Origin: a virus
Direction: 5' to 3' (one strand)
Length of the DNA stretch: 23,248 nt
Virus record (IMG/VR): IMGVR_UViG_3300007038_000014
Coordinates: 1 to 23,248 of that record
The position numbers and the translations under genes are program-made. The notes below the pieces were generated by a model, which saw nothing but the letters and a program-made list of their open reading frames with translations, was not told where the DNA came from and ran no database searches. This document shows, in pieces, positions 8,535 to 14,924 of this stretch (the first letter of the stretch is position 1; each line of letters opens with the position of its first letter).

Positions 8535-9368
8535 TTACCCTAGCATTCGGTCAATCTCATCACCTACACGAGAGGCTTTGGGATTATCACTCAATAGGAA
8601 CTTAGCCATTTCTTCTACTGGGTCTTTACCAGGAGTGAGGTTCATTATCACATCTCCCGCTACCCACTTAATGGCGTCATCACTGTGTTCAATAACACCT
8701 TCGCGCATAGATCGTTTAACCTTGTACTTGGCCTGTACAATTTCATTGTCAAACATGCTAAGGAAACGATCTGGGTTTTGTTCAGCTTGTTTTAGCGCAA
8801 ACACTTTCACGGAGTTGTCACCAGCGGTTTCATCTCCACCCAGAACCGAAACAACAACTTTGAGGTCTTCAATGTTTGTTGTGCGGGCTTTCTGCATAGC
8901 ATCTGAACGTTTCTCAATGATGCTTAGGTCTTCTTGTGCCTCTCGCTCCCGATCGAGTAAACGGAACTCTTTGTTGTAGTCGGGGTGGGCAAAGATGTAG
9001 TCAAGCGCTTGCGGATAGTCATTAGGAATACGTAGAAGCCCTTCTTCCATCGCAAGGTAGTCTAGCGTGTTTCCATTTTGCTGGTCTACGTAAATGCTTG
9101 CGTCATCGCTGCAAAGACGAATGGGAACGGTGTCAAACCTATTCTTTTGAGGGTTCCAGCGCGAACCTCGTGCGCCTGAAGGTTTAATTGTGTACACCAC
9201 ACCGCCTCCGTTGCCTATCTTCTCAAAGTACCACTCATTACGAGTGCTGTAATCTTCTGGGCAATCAGGGTTGTTGAAAGGAGGGAGCTTGGGCTTTTTG
9301 CCTACGGGCGCTTCTTTCTTGGTTGTCTGAGCCGGACGTCCCGGCTTCTTAGTTGTCTCTGTTGACAT
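8535..9368 (-). CDS. Structural-region protein of unknown function, 277 aa
   Basis: I do not recognise the family. The N-terminus (residues 1-35) is Lys/Pro/Thr-rich and probably disordered ('KKPGRPAQTTKK' resembles an AT-hook-like basic stretch). A compact region follows (about 40-110) with Trp, Tyr and Gly and an 'SGARGSRWNPQ' turn. The rest is mostly helical and charged, including a Glu/Arg-rich helix around residues 135-160, and ends 'DEIDRMLG'. There are no membrane or secretion signals. It lies between the head genes and the ring genes, as a head-tail joining or minor head protein would, which is inference. Unusually it sits alone between two terminators, and no TAnnTTTG box is visible in front of it, so it may depend on read-through from the capsid genes. 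Confidence 0.75.
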   Translation of the reverse strand: MSTETTKKPGRPAQTTKKEAPVGKKPKLPPFNNPDCPEDYSTRNEWYFEKIGNGGGVVYTIKPSGARGSRWNPQKNRFDTVPIRLCSDDASIYVDQQNGNTLDYLAMEEGLLRIPNDYPQALDYIFAHPDYNKEFRLLDREREAQEDLSIIEKRSDAMQKARTTNIEDLKVVVSVLGGDETAGDNSVKVFALKQAEQNPDRFLSMFDNEIVQAKYKVKRSMREGVIEHSDDAIKWVAGDVIMNLTPGKDPVEEMAKFLLSDNPKASRVGDEIDRMLG

Positions 9369-9399
9369 GGTTATCTATATTTAGATGGTTATTGAAATG

Positions 9400-9434
9400 A
9401 AAAAAAAGCAAGGGAGAACTTAATCTCCCCTGCT
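9400..9434 (-). terminator. Rho-independent terminator closing the capsid unit
   Basis: The minus strand has AGCAGGGGAGA, a six-base loop, then TCTCCCTTGCT, an 11-bp stem with one G-U pair, followed by eight T. It begins ten bases after the stop of the 164-residue gene. It should limit transcription of downstream genes after the highly expressed capsid gene. Confidence 0.88.
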
Positions 9435-9443
9435 CTGGTTAAT

Positions 9444-9938
9444 CTAGCTTGCGACTGCCTTGTGGGCGGTCTGAATGGAAGTAGGAACACTGCCACCAGT
9501 AGGGGCACGTTCAACCTCTTCCCGAAGGCTGCGCATGTCAGCCTCAGACGCTACATCGACAGTAACGGTATCAGAACCTGTTCCACCACTAAAGGTGAAA
9601 ACGGCTTTCTTCGCATTGGTCAAAGACACAGTTTCCAAAGTCTCAACGTTCTTGTCAAGCTCTTTAGAAACATCAAACGAATCAGAAGTACCGTTGGTGC
9701 TTATTCTTGCACCTTGCGCTCCCCACAGCTCAATACTGGAGCTATTGGAGACCGCCAGCATCCCGTAACGGTCGGCAATGTCCTGAGCATGCTCAGTGAC
9801 AAAGTCAGTCACGGTTTGAGAAGCGGTGCTGTTGTAAGCGGCGCTGAAGGTCTTACCTTCAATGGTCACTTCGAGCGGCTGGGAAGTTCCCGCTGTCGCA
9901 CTAAAGTTTCCACCGCTGTTGAATTTAATTAAAGCCAT
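9444..9938 (-). CDS. Small head-region protein following the capsid gene, 164 aa
   Basis: Unrecognised family. The protein is rich in Ser, Thr, Ala, Gly and Val, with alternating strand-like segments ('KKAVFTFSGGTGSDTVTVDVAS', split here as KKAVFTFSGG and TVTVDVAS) typical of small beta-sandwich virion proteins. A helical portion lies at about residues 43-60 and a short Glu/Arg helix near 135-145. No signal peptide or membrane span is present. It follows the major capsid gene after 29 bases and shares its transcript up to a strong terminator, so an abundant capsid-associated (decoration or auxiliary) protein is likely. That function is inferred from position and composition only. Confidence 0.7.
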   Translation of the reverse strand: MALIKFNSGGNFSATAGTSQPLEVTIEGKTFSAAYNSTASQTVTDFVTEHAQDIADRYGMLAVSNSSSIELWGAQGARISTNGTSDSFDVSKELDKNVETLETVSLTNAKKAVFTFSGGTGSDTVTVDVASEADMRSLREEVERAPTGGSVPTSIQTAHKAVAS

Positions 9939-9967
9939 TTTTCTTCTTTTTTTAAGTTCTACTTTTC

Positions 9968-11320
9968 TTAGCCTCCGCGTTGGATGACGTGACGGTTAGC
10001 TGCACGGGTAACAAAGTTGTACTCGCTACGTGCAACGATGGTCTGGCGGTCGCCTCCATCAATGTACTCGCCGTTCACACCAGACTGGCTGATGAAGAAC
10101 TCTTTCCAACGACGCTGGCCTCCGTGGTAGCTCTTAACAAACATCTGCAAAGAGGGGACTTGAATGTTGCTCTTAGCGTCTGTCACCTTATCCAAGGGGG
10201 TCATTACACCTTTGTAATACTCGGTTTGCCCTCCCCAAGTAGGGTCTTGAAGCACTTGAAGCTTCTTGTTGTGCCAAGTCCGACCACCACGACTAAAGGA
10301 CTTAAAGCCAAGCTTGATGGCCATGTCTTCGCCAGATGCTCCTGTGTTCGGGAACGCTCCGTAAGAGGGCTGCTCTCCACCTTGGGCGGCAGAAACTAGG
10401 TTACTAAAGTTGGTGCATCCATTAGTGTTCTGGAACCAGCCATACTCGCTTGCTCCACCCTGCTTGTCAAGGATGTTGGTCAGGTAGTCAAGCTCTGTAA
10501 GAGAGGTGATGTAACCGTTCCAAACGATGCCTCGGTCTTCCACGGTGGAAAAGTAGCCGTCAAATCCATCTACCTGGTCGGAGATGCTTTGGTTTCCTAC
10601 TTTTTCACCAAAGAGGGATTGGGCTTCCAGCTTGTTCTCATAACGCTTGTAGAAGTCTTCCAACCCTACAATGTCGTAGTAGAACTGACCTGTCTCGGTG
10701 TCTTTAAACCAAGACTTGTTGCCCATTTGGCTACCAGTGATTGGGTGCGCATCAGCGGCAATAGCAAAAGGTTGCTCGTAACGAACAATGTTGGAAAGCT
10801 CGCCTGTTTTAGGGGCGTCAGCACCTTGCTCAAACAAGCTACCGATAACCTGAGCTTTCACAAACTCACTTGCCGCAAAGGATACGCCAAAACCACCAGA
10901 CCTCATAGCCTGAACAGTATAGGTCTTAGCGCCAGTAGACTTAGCAAAGCAGCGAACTTTACCGTTCAAAAGAACTATGTCGTTGTCTTTTACGTTGTGG
11001 TCATTGACCGTGGTAATGGTCTTAGTACCTGTATCACCGGGGCTGGTAGCTTGGATAGTACCGTTGGGCACTGCGTGCAAACGGGGTTTCTCCCAGTAAA
11101 AAACAGAGTCTGCTTGACCTTTATCCACGGGCACTCCCATGATGGAGGTAAAAGACATGGGGCCAGAGATTAGCTGGTCGCCATACGTTTCCGCGATGTC
11201 TTCAAGGTGGTGAGGTTTGTTAACGGAGTCGATAAACGCAGGCTCCGCCATGTACTTGCCGGGTTTTTCGCCGCGTTTTACCGCTGCAATTTCTGCGTTA
11301 TTTAATTGTACAAATGCCAT
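9968..11320 (-). CDS. Major capsid protein (HK97-fold, crAss-like), 450 aa
   Basis: Probable building block of the icosahedral head. The length of 450 residues, position right after an acidic scaffold protein, and general composition fit crAss-like capsid proteins. Residues 1-50 form a charged N-terminal arm; about 85-140 is a small beta domain (TITTVNDHNVKDNDIVLLNG) that looks like an inserted Ig-like or strand-rich loop; residues 175-240 contain a basic and aromatic stretch with 'GNKSWFKDTETGQFYYD' followed by a long helix ('YKRYENKLEAQSLFGEK'), as expected for the E-loop/spine-helix part. The C-terminal half has many Gly and aromatic residues. There is no separate protease gene in the window. 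Residues 20-24 are PGKYM, close to the motif in the internal proteins. Scaffold and capsid genes share the promoter before the scaffold gene. Confidence 0.85.
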   Translation of the reverse strand: MAFVQLNNAEIAAVKRGEKPGKYMAEPAFIDSVNKPHHLEDIAETYGDQLISGPMSFTSIMGVPVDKGQADSVFYWEKPRLHAVPNGTIQATSPGDTGTKTITTVNDHNVKDNDIVLLNGKVRCFAKSTGAKTYTVQAMRSGGFGVSFAASEFVKAQVIGSLFEQGADAPKTGELSNIVRYEQPFAIAADAHPITGSQMGNKSWFKDTETGQFYYDIVGLEDFYKRYENKLEAQSLFGEKVGNQSISDQVDGFDGYFSTVEDRGIVWNGYITSLTELDYLTNILDKQGGASEYGWFQNTNGCTNFSNLVSAAQGGEQPSYGAFPNTGASGEDMAIKLGFKSFSRGGRTWHNKKLQVLQDPTWGGQTEYYKGVMTPLDKVTDAKSNIQVPSLQMFVKSYHGGQRRWKEFFISQSGVNGEYIDGGDRQTIVARSEYNFVTRAANRHVIQRGG

Positions 11321-11349
11321 TTTCTTTTAGCTTTTTGGGTTATTTAATG

Positions 11350-12480
11350 TTAGCCTCCAAAGCCCATTTTGTTGCCTTTTGCTTGTCTAAACACTTTTAG
11401 AGTGTCTTTAAGCCCAGGTTCATCGTTCTGCGGGGGCTTGCTGCTTCCTTCTAAGTCTTGGTTGTAGCGGTCTTTTTTAATGTTTTCCCGCTCCAAGCTC
11501 TTTCCATGTTCAATGGCGGCTTGGACAAACTTTTCAGGGTCGTTAGCAAACACCCGTGCTTTGTTGAACTTTGTAAAGTCAAAGGACTTGCCGTCTTCCT
11601 TCATGAACATCTCTCCAAGGTTCTTGGGTATCTTTTGGGCTACCTCGTCCTTTACGTGGTACTTAAAGTCTCCTTCTTGAAAAGCAAGGGAGTCTTTGAA
11701 GGTTTTCTCAACCTGTTGGTTGAACTGCTGCACTTCCTCTTCTGAGGGGCCTTGCTGCTCCTGTTGTTGGGGCGGCTGGTAAGGCTCATCAATTTTGGCT
11801 TGCAGCTCTTGCTTACGATTGAGGTATTGCTTACGTGCTTTTTCAGCGTCCATAGCAAGACGGGTCTTGCCTACGTTCATCTCACGTTCGCTGTACTCGT
11901 CCTCGTCCAGAGCATAATGGTCGTTAATGTAGCTGTCAATCTGCTCTTTTGTGAGGTTCGGGTACTCCTCTTTCTTTTGCATGCGTACAAGTTCCAAACC
12001 GTCCATGTTCTCAAAGTCGGTTTGCTTGTACTTAATATAGTCGTTAATGTCACCCTCTCCCTTCTTGATGAACTCGTTAATCTCCTTAACGGCATCCGTG
12101 GCAAAGGGGCTTTCATTAGCCGACTTTAATTTCTCCGCAAGGTCGTCAATGCTCTCAAAGTTTGCGTCAACACCTCTTTCCGAGAGTTGCTCTTTGATAA
12201 GCTCTGCATAGTCCTGCGGGGAAGCTTGTTGCTCTTCTTCTTCACCAGAAGGTTGCTGACCTCCCTCTGGCTGTTCTTGCTGATTTTCCTGACCACCACC
12301 TTCTTCTTGGTTTTCCTCCGAAGCTGGGTCGGTTGGTTGGTCAGCTTGTTCCTCCGAGACTTGCTGGGTACTTGATGGGTGGTTGGAGGGTTCTTGAGGG
12401 GTCTGTTGCTCTTCCGCGCCTTGTGGTGCGTCAGTTTTATTTTCCTCTTCTGGTTTTTGTAGAAAGTCTGTAATTGCCAT
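11350..12480 (-). CDS. Capsid scaffolding protein, 376 aa
   Basis: Probable internal scaffold that directs assembly of the capsid shell. Residues 1-95 are a low-complexity acidic region made mostly of Glu, Gln, Pro and Ser. The middle (about 95-240) is a charged helical region with many Glu/Lys pairs. A second Gln/Pro/Glu patch lies at about 233-250. The C-terminal part (about 255-376) is helical with 'FTKFNKARVFANDPEKFVQAAIEHG' kept in two pieces: FTKFNKARVFANDP and EKFVQAAIEHG, ending in a basic tail with 'KGNKMGFGG'. An acidic N-terminus with a basic helical C-terminus, directly before the capsid gene, is typical of phage scaffolds. A promoter box lies 87 bases upstream. There is no Ser/His/Asp protease motif that I can see. 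Confidence 0.8.
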   Translation of the reverse strand: MAITDFLQKPEEENKTDAPQGAEEQQTPQEPSNHPSSTQQVSEEQADQPTDPASEENQEEGGGQENQQEQPEGGQQPSGEEEEQQASPQDYAELIKEQLSERGVDANFESIDDLAEKLKSANESPFATDAVKEINEFIKKGEGDINDYIKYKQTDFENMDGLELVRMQKKEEYPNLTKEQIDSYINDHYALDEDEYSEREMNVGKTRLAMDAEKARKQYLNRKQELQAKIDEPYQPPQQQEQQGPSEEEVQQFNQQVEKTFKDSLAFQEGDFKYHVKDEVAQKIPKNLGEMFMKEDGKSFDFTKFNKARVFANDPEKFVQAAIEHGKSLERENIKKDRYNQDLEGSSKPPQNDEPGLKDTLKVFRQAKGNKMGFGG

Positions 12481-12491
12481 TTCTTTCTTTT

Positions 12492-12563
12492 TTACTTATG
12501 AATATTTTTATACATCATTTGCCCAAAGTTTCGTTTTCCGATGTTTAGCGCAAGTGTTTTCAT
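12492..12563 (-). CDS. Possible 23-residue leader ORF before the scaffold gene
   Basis: An ATG with 23 codons and TAA lies between the promoter box and the scaffold gene; its product is basic (start MKTLALNIGKR). The ATG falls within a few bases of the expected transcription start, so it would need leaderless translation. It may be a leader peptide or just open sequence in an 80-base leader. Confidence 0.25.
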   Translation of the reverse strand: MKTLALNIGKRNFGQMMYKNIHK

Positions 12564-12567
12564 GTCA

Positions 12568-12575
12568 CAAAGATA
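12568..12575 (-). promoter_or_regulatory. Promoter box TATCTTTG before scaffold and capsid genes
   Basis: Minus-strand TATCTTTG fits TAnnTTTG exactly, in the 116-base gap before the scaffold gene. Transcription would start near 12562 and leave a leader of about 80 bases. It fits a strong promoter for the scaffold - capsid - 164-residue unit, which ends at the terminator at 9400-9434. Confidence 0.6.
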
Positions 12576-12596
12576 AAACATGTAAAAATTAGTTTT

Positions 12597-12842
12597 TTAC
12601 ACTTTTGCTTTGCTCCAAAACTTATTCCAGTAGATACGGAAAGCTTTGCCTCTGTCGTCTTTTGCGTTAAGAGATTTTTCGTGACGGCTTTTTGCTTTTT
12701 GAGCTTGTTCTTTGCTCTGGTTTATCTCCACACCAGACTGACCAAAGTGATGCCACTTGCCGTTGTAGTAAACCATTGCGCGTTTGCCGTCACGGGTGCT
12801 TTCCTTTATCGTACCGTTTTTAGGCTTTTTCTTCTCTGCCAT
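12597..12842 (-). CDS. Small basic virion-region protein, 81 aa
   Basis: A small basic protein with a Lys-rich start (KKKPKNGTIK), a central 'VYYNGKWHHFGQSG' and a helical C-terminal half with 'AKSRHEKSLNAKDD' and 'FRIYWNKFWSK'. Its overall pattern (Y-x-G-K-x-x-x-F-G, then basic residues with R-H, then an aromatic W-x-x-F-W ending) resembles a widespread family of small virus proteins known from other dsDNA viruses, of unknown function and often encoded near capsid genes; I note the likeness without a search. It precedes the capsid promoter and follows the 35-residue gene by only three bases. A DNA-binding or capsid-lining role is inferred from charge and position. Confidence 0.7.
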   Translation of the reverse strand: MAEKKKPKNGTIKESTRDGKRAMVYYNGKWHHFGQSGVEINQSKEQAQKAKSRHEKSLNAKDDRGKAFRIYWNKFWSKAKV

Positions 12843-12845
12843 TAT

Positions 12846-12953
12846 CTAATAGCCTTTTTTTACTTTTTTCTTGGCAGAGCTTTTCTTTTTAGAGCCTCCT
12901 TTTTTCGTTCCTTTAGACTTCATGTCTTTTGACTTGTAACCTGACTTTTTCAT
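12846..12953 (-). CDS. Lysine-rich 35-residue histone-tail-like peptide
   Basis: ATG at 12953 to TAG at 12846. Sixteen of the 35 residues are Lys, with Ser, Gly and a single acidic residue; it starts MKKSGYKSKDMK and has K-K-K runs. Such a composition cannot form a normal fold and suggests binding to nucleic acid, like a histone tail or protamine. The gene lies tightly between two other basic genes (three bases before the next ATG, 19 bases after the preceding stop), which supports it being real despite its length. It could condense the packaged genome, or neutralise charge inside the head; both are inference. Confidence 0.65.
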   Translation of the reverse strand: MKKSGYKSKDMKSKGTKKGGSKKKSSAKKKVKKGY

Positions 12954-12972
12954 CTTTACTTGATTTTACTGT

Positions 12973-13182
12973 TTAACTTGAACTCAAAAAATTGTAAGGA
13001 GCTATTCCTTCTTCTATATCCCTTACAATGTCTTCCGCTGCTACATCGCACCCCATTACTTCTCCGTCGTTCAATTCTATATAGCAGCTAACGTCGTCAA
13101 TTTCGTTAATGTGTTTAACAGAGTGATATGGCACATGACCGAACCAAACTCCTCTGTTTTTCTTTCTAATGTTAGGAACATA
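12973..13182 (-). CDS. Small acidic protein with no normal start codon (about 65 aa)
   Basis: Minus-strand frame open from just after a TAA at 13183-13185 to TAA at 12973. The translation looks protein-like, with 'RGVWFGHVPYHSV', then 'SCYIELNDGEVMGCDVAAED' and 'IVRDIEEGIAPYNF', acidic toward the end, but no ATG begins it. Possible starts are ATT at 13170 or GTG at 13134, or the ATG at 13181, which is in a different frame and would join it only if one base were added in the A5 run at 13157-13161. A sequencing or replication error in that run, a slip, or a non-standard start would each explain this. The gene fills the space between two basic small genes with the same spacing rules as its neighbours. 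Function unknown. Confidence 0.5.
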   Translation of the reverse strand, partial: YVPNIRKKNRGVWFGHVPYHSVKHINEIDDVSCYIELNDGEVMGCDVAAEDIVRDIEEGIAPYNFLSSS

Positions 13183-13187
13183 TTATT

Positions 13188-13436
13188 TTACTTCCTTTTT
13201 TTGCGTGACTTCTCGTTAGCACTACGGTTGGCGTAGGAGCTAATAAACTTTCCTGTGCGGTGGTCGTAGTCTTTGCCTTTTACGTTCTGGCCTTTACGCT
13301 TAGCTTCTCTACGCTTCTGATTGGCCTCTGCTCTTTTTTTCTTTTGCTCAGGACGGGCGTTTATATTTTTGTCTTCTTTTAGCTTCTTAGCGTAAGACTT
13401 TTTATTCTTGCGGTAGTGTTTGGCTGTATTTTTCAT
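13188..13436 (-). CDS. Highly basic DNA-binding-type protein, 82 aa
   Basis: About 32 of 82 residues are Lys or Arg, and only about eight are acidic. It begins with 'HYRKNKKSYAKKLKED', continues with a long Arg/Lys helix, and has a C-terminal 'GKDYDHRTGKFISSYANRS' and ends K-S-R-K-K-R-K. The D-H-x-x-G...N-R-S pattern recalls the small HNH-like basic proteins that some phages keep beside head genes, but the full catalytic set is not visible, so nuclease activity should not be assumed. It is the first of four small genes before the scaffold. A genome-condensing or capsid-internal role is the simplest inference. Confidence 0.75.
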   Translation of the reverse strand: MKNTAKHYRKNKKSYAKKLKEDKNINARPEQKKKRAEANQKRREAKRKGQNVKGKDYDHRTGKFISSYANRSANEKSRKKRK

Positions 13437-13446
13437 TGTAAATCAA

Positions 13447-14538
13447 TCACAAAACACTCCAGTTAGTGCCATTCCACATGATAGTTAAACTTTCGTAATT
13501 GTTTGTTAGTGTAACAGATGCGTTTCCGTCTATGTCAGAGCCAGTGGTTACGTTTATGAATAAACTGTTATTGGGTGATGTTTTCTTAAAATGAAGAATT
13601 TGATTTCTAAGAGGAGTGTGAAGCTCTATCGTTACATTTTGTGAATCCGTATCCGCTAAAATCAAGAAATCATCATCAGTAGTTGTATAGTCTATTGAAG
13701 TTGTTTTAACTTCCCCAGTGTTATTCACATCTAAAGTGTAACCTTTGTCAACCAAAGATCTGTCTGTAAACTCAGAAGAATGATCGCTGCTATAAACTAT
13801 CCCCTCAAAATTACCTCCTGAAGGTTTTACACTTATATGATTAGGGTCATAGGTGTTTAACCCCGCGCCTGTGTTTTCATACAATGACCAACTACCTGTA
13901 TTTAGCTCTAATATAGTGCTATTGTTACCAGCTGACATCCACATACCCTGGGCAGCATCAAACTCAAAATAATTGTTATAGTCTATACTCCTTGGGTTTA
14001 ACGTTTCTATTATTGAAAACTCTGGAGATGCCTGAAAGACATTATTGAAGTTAATTAAAGTGTCAACTTCTTCTCTGTTGTACATGCGATCTTCACGCAA
14101 AAGAACGCTGTCTTTATAGATTTGAAATGGAACCGTAAAGGAGCTGTCTAAAAATCTAAATGTAAAAGGATTGATATTATTCACGTGCTGGAAAAAGGTA
14201 GGATACCTTCCGTTGATTATAAAACTAGCTGTATCACCTCCCCCTGACGTAGTTAGCATGTTTATCCCATGCCTATTCCTTGTGGTGTGATACCTATTGT
14301 TGAAACCAGCCTTAAGCATAAAATGCCCAGAGTCTAAATAAATCCCCTCGCGGCTTATGTTTATGTTGGGGTTTGTTATAATGTTGCTTTTTACGGTGTC
14401 TTTTACGTCTATGTTTTTATCAAATGTCTGCGGCTTTAGCCAGTTGTACTGAAACTGGTTGTCCACTTGGGCTGTCACAAAATGTGACACCATGCTAAAA
14501 ATTAAAAGTATTAGTAAAACCTTGTCTTCTCTTTTCAT
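13447..14538 (-). CDS. Fibre-like protein with a Sec signal peptide, 363 aa
   Basis: Residues 1-24 form a clear signal peptide: basic start (MKREDK), hydrophobic core (VLLILLIFSMV) and a cleavage site before Gln (HFVTA-Q), the usual pattern of exported Bacteroidota proteins. The remainder is beta-rich with many Asn, Asp, Ser and Thr. Near residues 255-275 is 'SSEFTDRSLVDKGYTLDV', a segment I know from phage fibre and appendage proteins just before their tip domains, and the C-terminal 90 residues look like a beta tip ('LTNNYESLTIMWNGTNWSVL' at the very end). It follows the portal and a small structural gene, where crAss-like phages encode head fibres. A virion fibre with a Sec signal is odd: it may be delivered to the cell surface instead, or attached to virions from outside. 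Stop TGA. Confidence 0.8.
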   Translation of the reverse strand: MKREDKVLLILLIFSMVSHFVTAQVDNQFQYNWLKPQTFDKNIDVKDTVKSNIITNPNINISREGIYLDSGHFMLKAGFNNRYHTTRNRHGINMLTTSGGGDTASFIINGRYPTFFQHVNNINPFTFRFLDSSFTVPFQIYKDSVLLREDRMYNREEVDTLINFNNVFQASPEFSIIETLNPRSIDYNNYFEFDAAQGMWMSAGNNSTILELNTGSWSLYENTGAGLNTYDPNHISVKPSGGNFEGIVYSSDHSSEFTDRSLVDKGYTLDVNNTGEVKTTSIDYTTTDDDFLILADTDSQNVTIELHTPLRNQILHFKKTSPNNSLFINVTTGSDIDGNASVTLTNNYESLTIMWNGTNWSVL

Positions 14539-14542
14539 TTCT

Positions 14543-14893
14543 TTAAGCTATTACGAAAATTATTTCTCCAGTGAACGGGGTGAAAGCATTGTCAAAGGCA
14601 ACTTCCCCCGTTGCATCATTAAAGCTGCTTATCATACCTCCTGTTTTTATTTCTTGACCTTGTGTAAACCCATAGATGTCATTGGCGTTGATGAAGTCAT
14701 TGTTCTGATAACTGGAAGCATTGTTAAGAGTAACAATCTTAACTTGCTTCCCATCAAGGAGCGCTTTAATAGCGCGTATAGGAAACGTGCGTGTTTGCCC
14801 CGTGGAAGCAACCGTTCCTATTAAAAAGTCATCAAGGGCTATATTGACCTCGCTTACATTGGGGTACTCCCCTGTGTTGCTTATCTTAGGCAT
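14543..14893 (-). CDS. Small structural protein, possible fibre base, 116 aa
   Basis: The N-terminal half contains 'ALDDFLIGTVASTGQTRTF', split into ALDDFLIGT and TGQTRTFPIRAIKAL, a pattern (D-x-L/F-x-G-T ... T-x-x-F/Y ... helix) that I know from the N-terminal ends of phage fibre and baseplate-like proteins, where it mediates attachment. The second half is beta-rich ('IVTLNNASSYQNNDF', 'GEVAFDNAFTPFTGEIIFVIA') and resembles a small sandwich domain. No signal peptide or membrane segment. It lies between portal and the signal-peptide fibre protein with four bases to the latter, so the two are likely to work together, with this one as base or anchor. Inference from motif and position. Confidence 0.7.
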   Translation of the reverse strand: MPKISNTGEYPNVSEVNIALDDFLIGTVASTGQTRTFPIRAIKALLDGKQVKIVTLNNASSYQNNDFINANDIYGFTQGQEIKTGGMISSFNDATGEVAFDNAFTPFTGEIIFVIA

Positions 14894-14924
14894 TACGTGC
14901 CGTTTTGCTATTAATGTTGTGCAT

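Noticed and set aside
9373-9386. Short inverted repeat ATCTA-TATT-TAGAT before the 277-residue gene
   Set aside because: Only five base pairs and A/T-rich, expected often by chance in this sequence; no second copy found in other gaps.
10589-11173. 194-codon plus-strand open frame opposite the capsid gene
   Set aside because: Antisense to the major capsid gene; no recognisable motif and no plus-strand gene nearby.
13077-13181. 34-codon frame from ATG 13181 as a separate gene
   Set aside because: The product after the first eight codons is not protein-like, whereas the overlapping frame looks genuine; kept only as part of the start problem of that gene.
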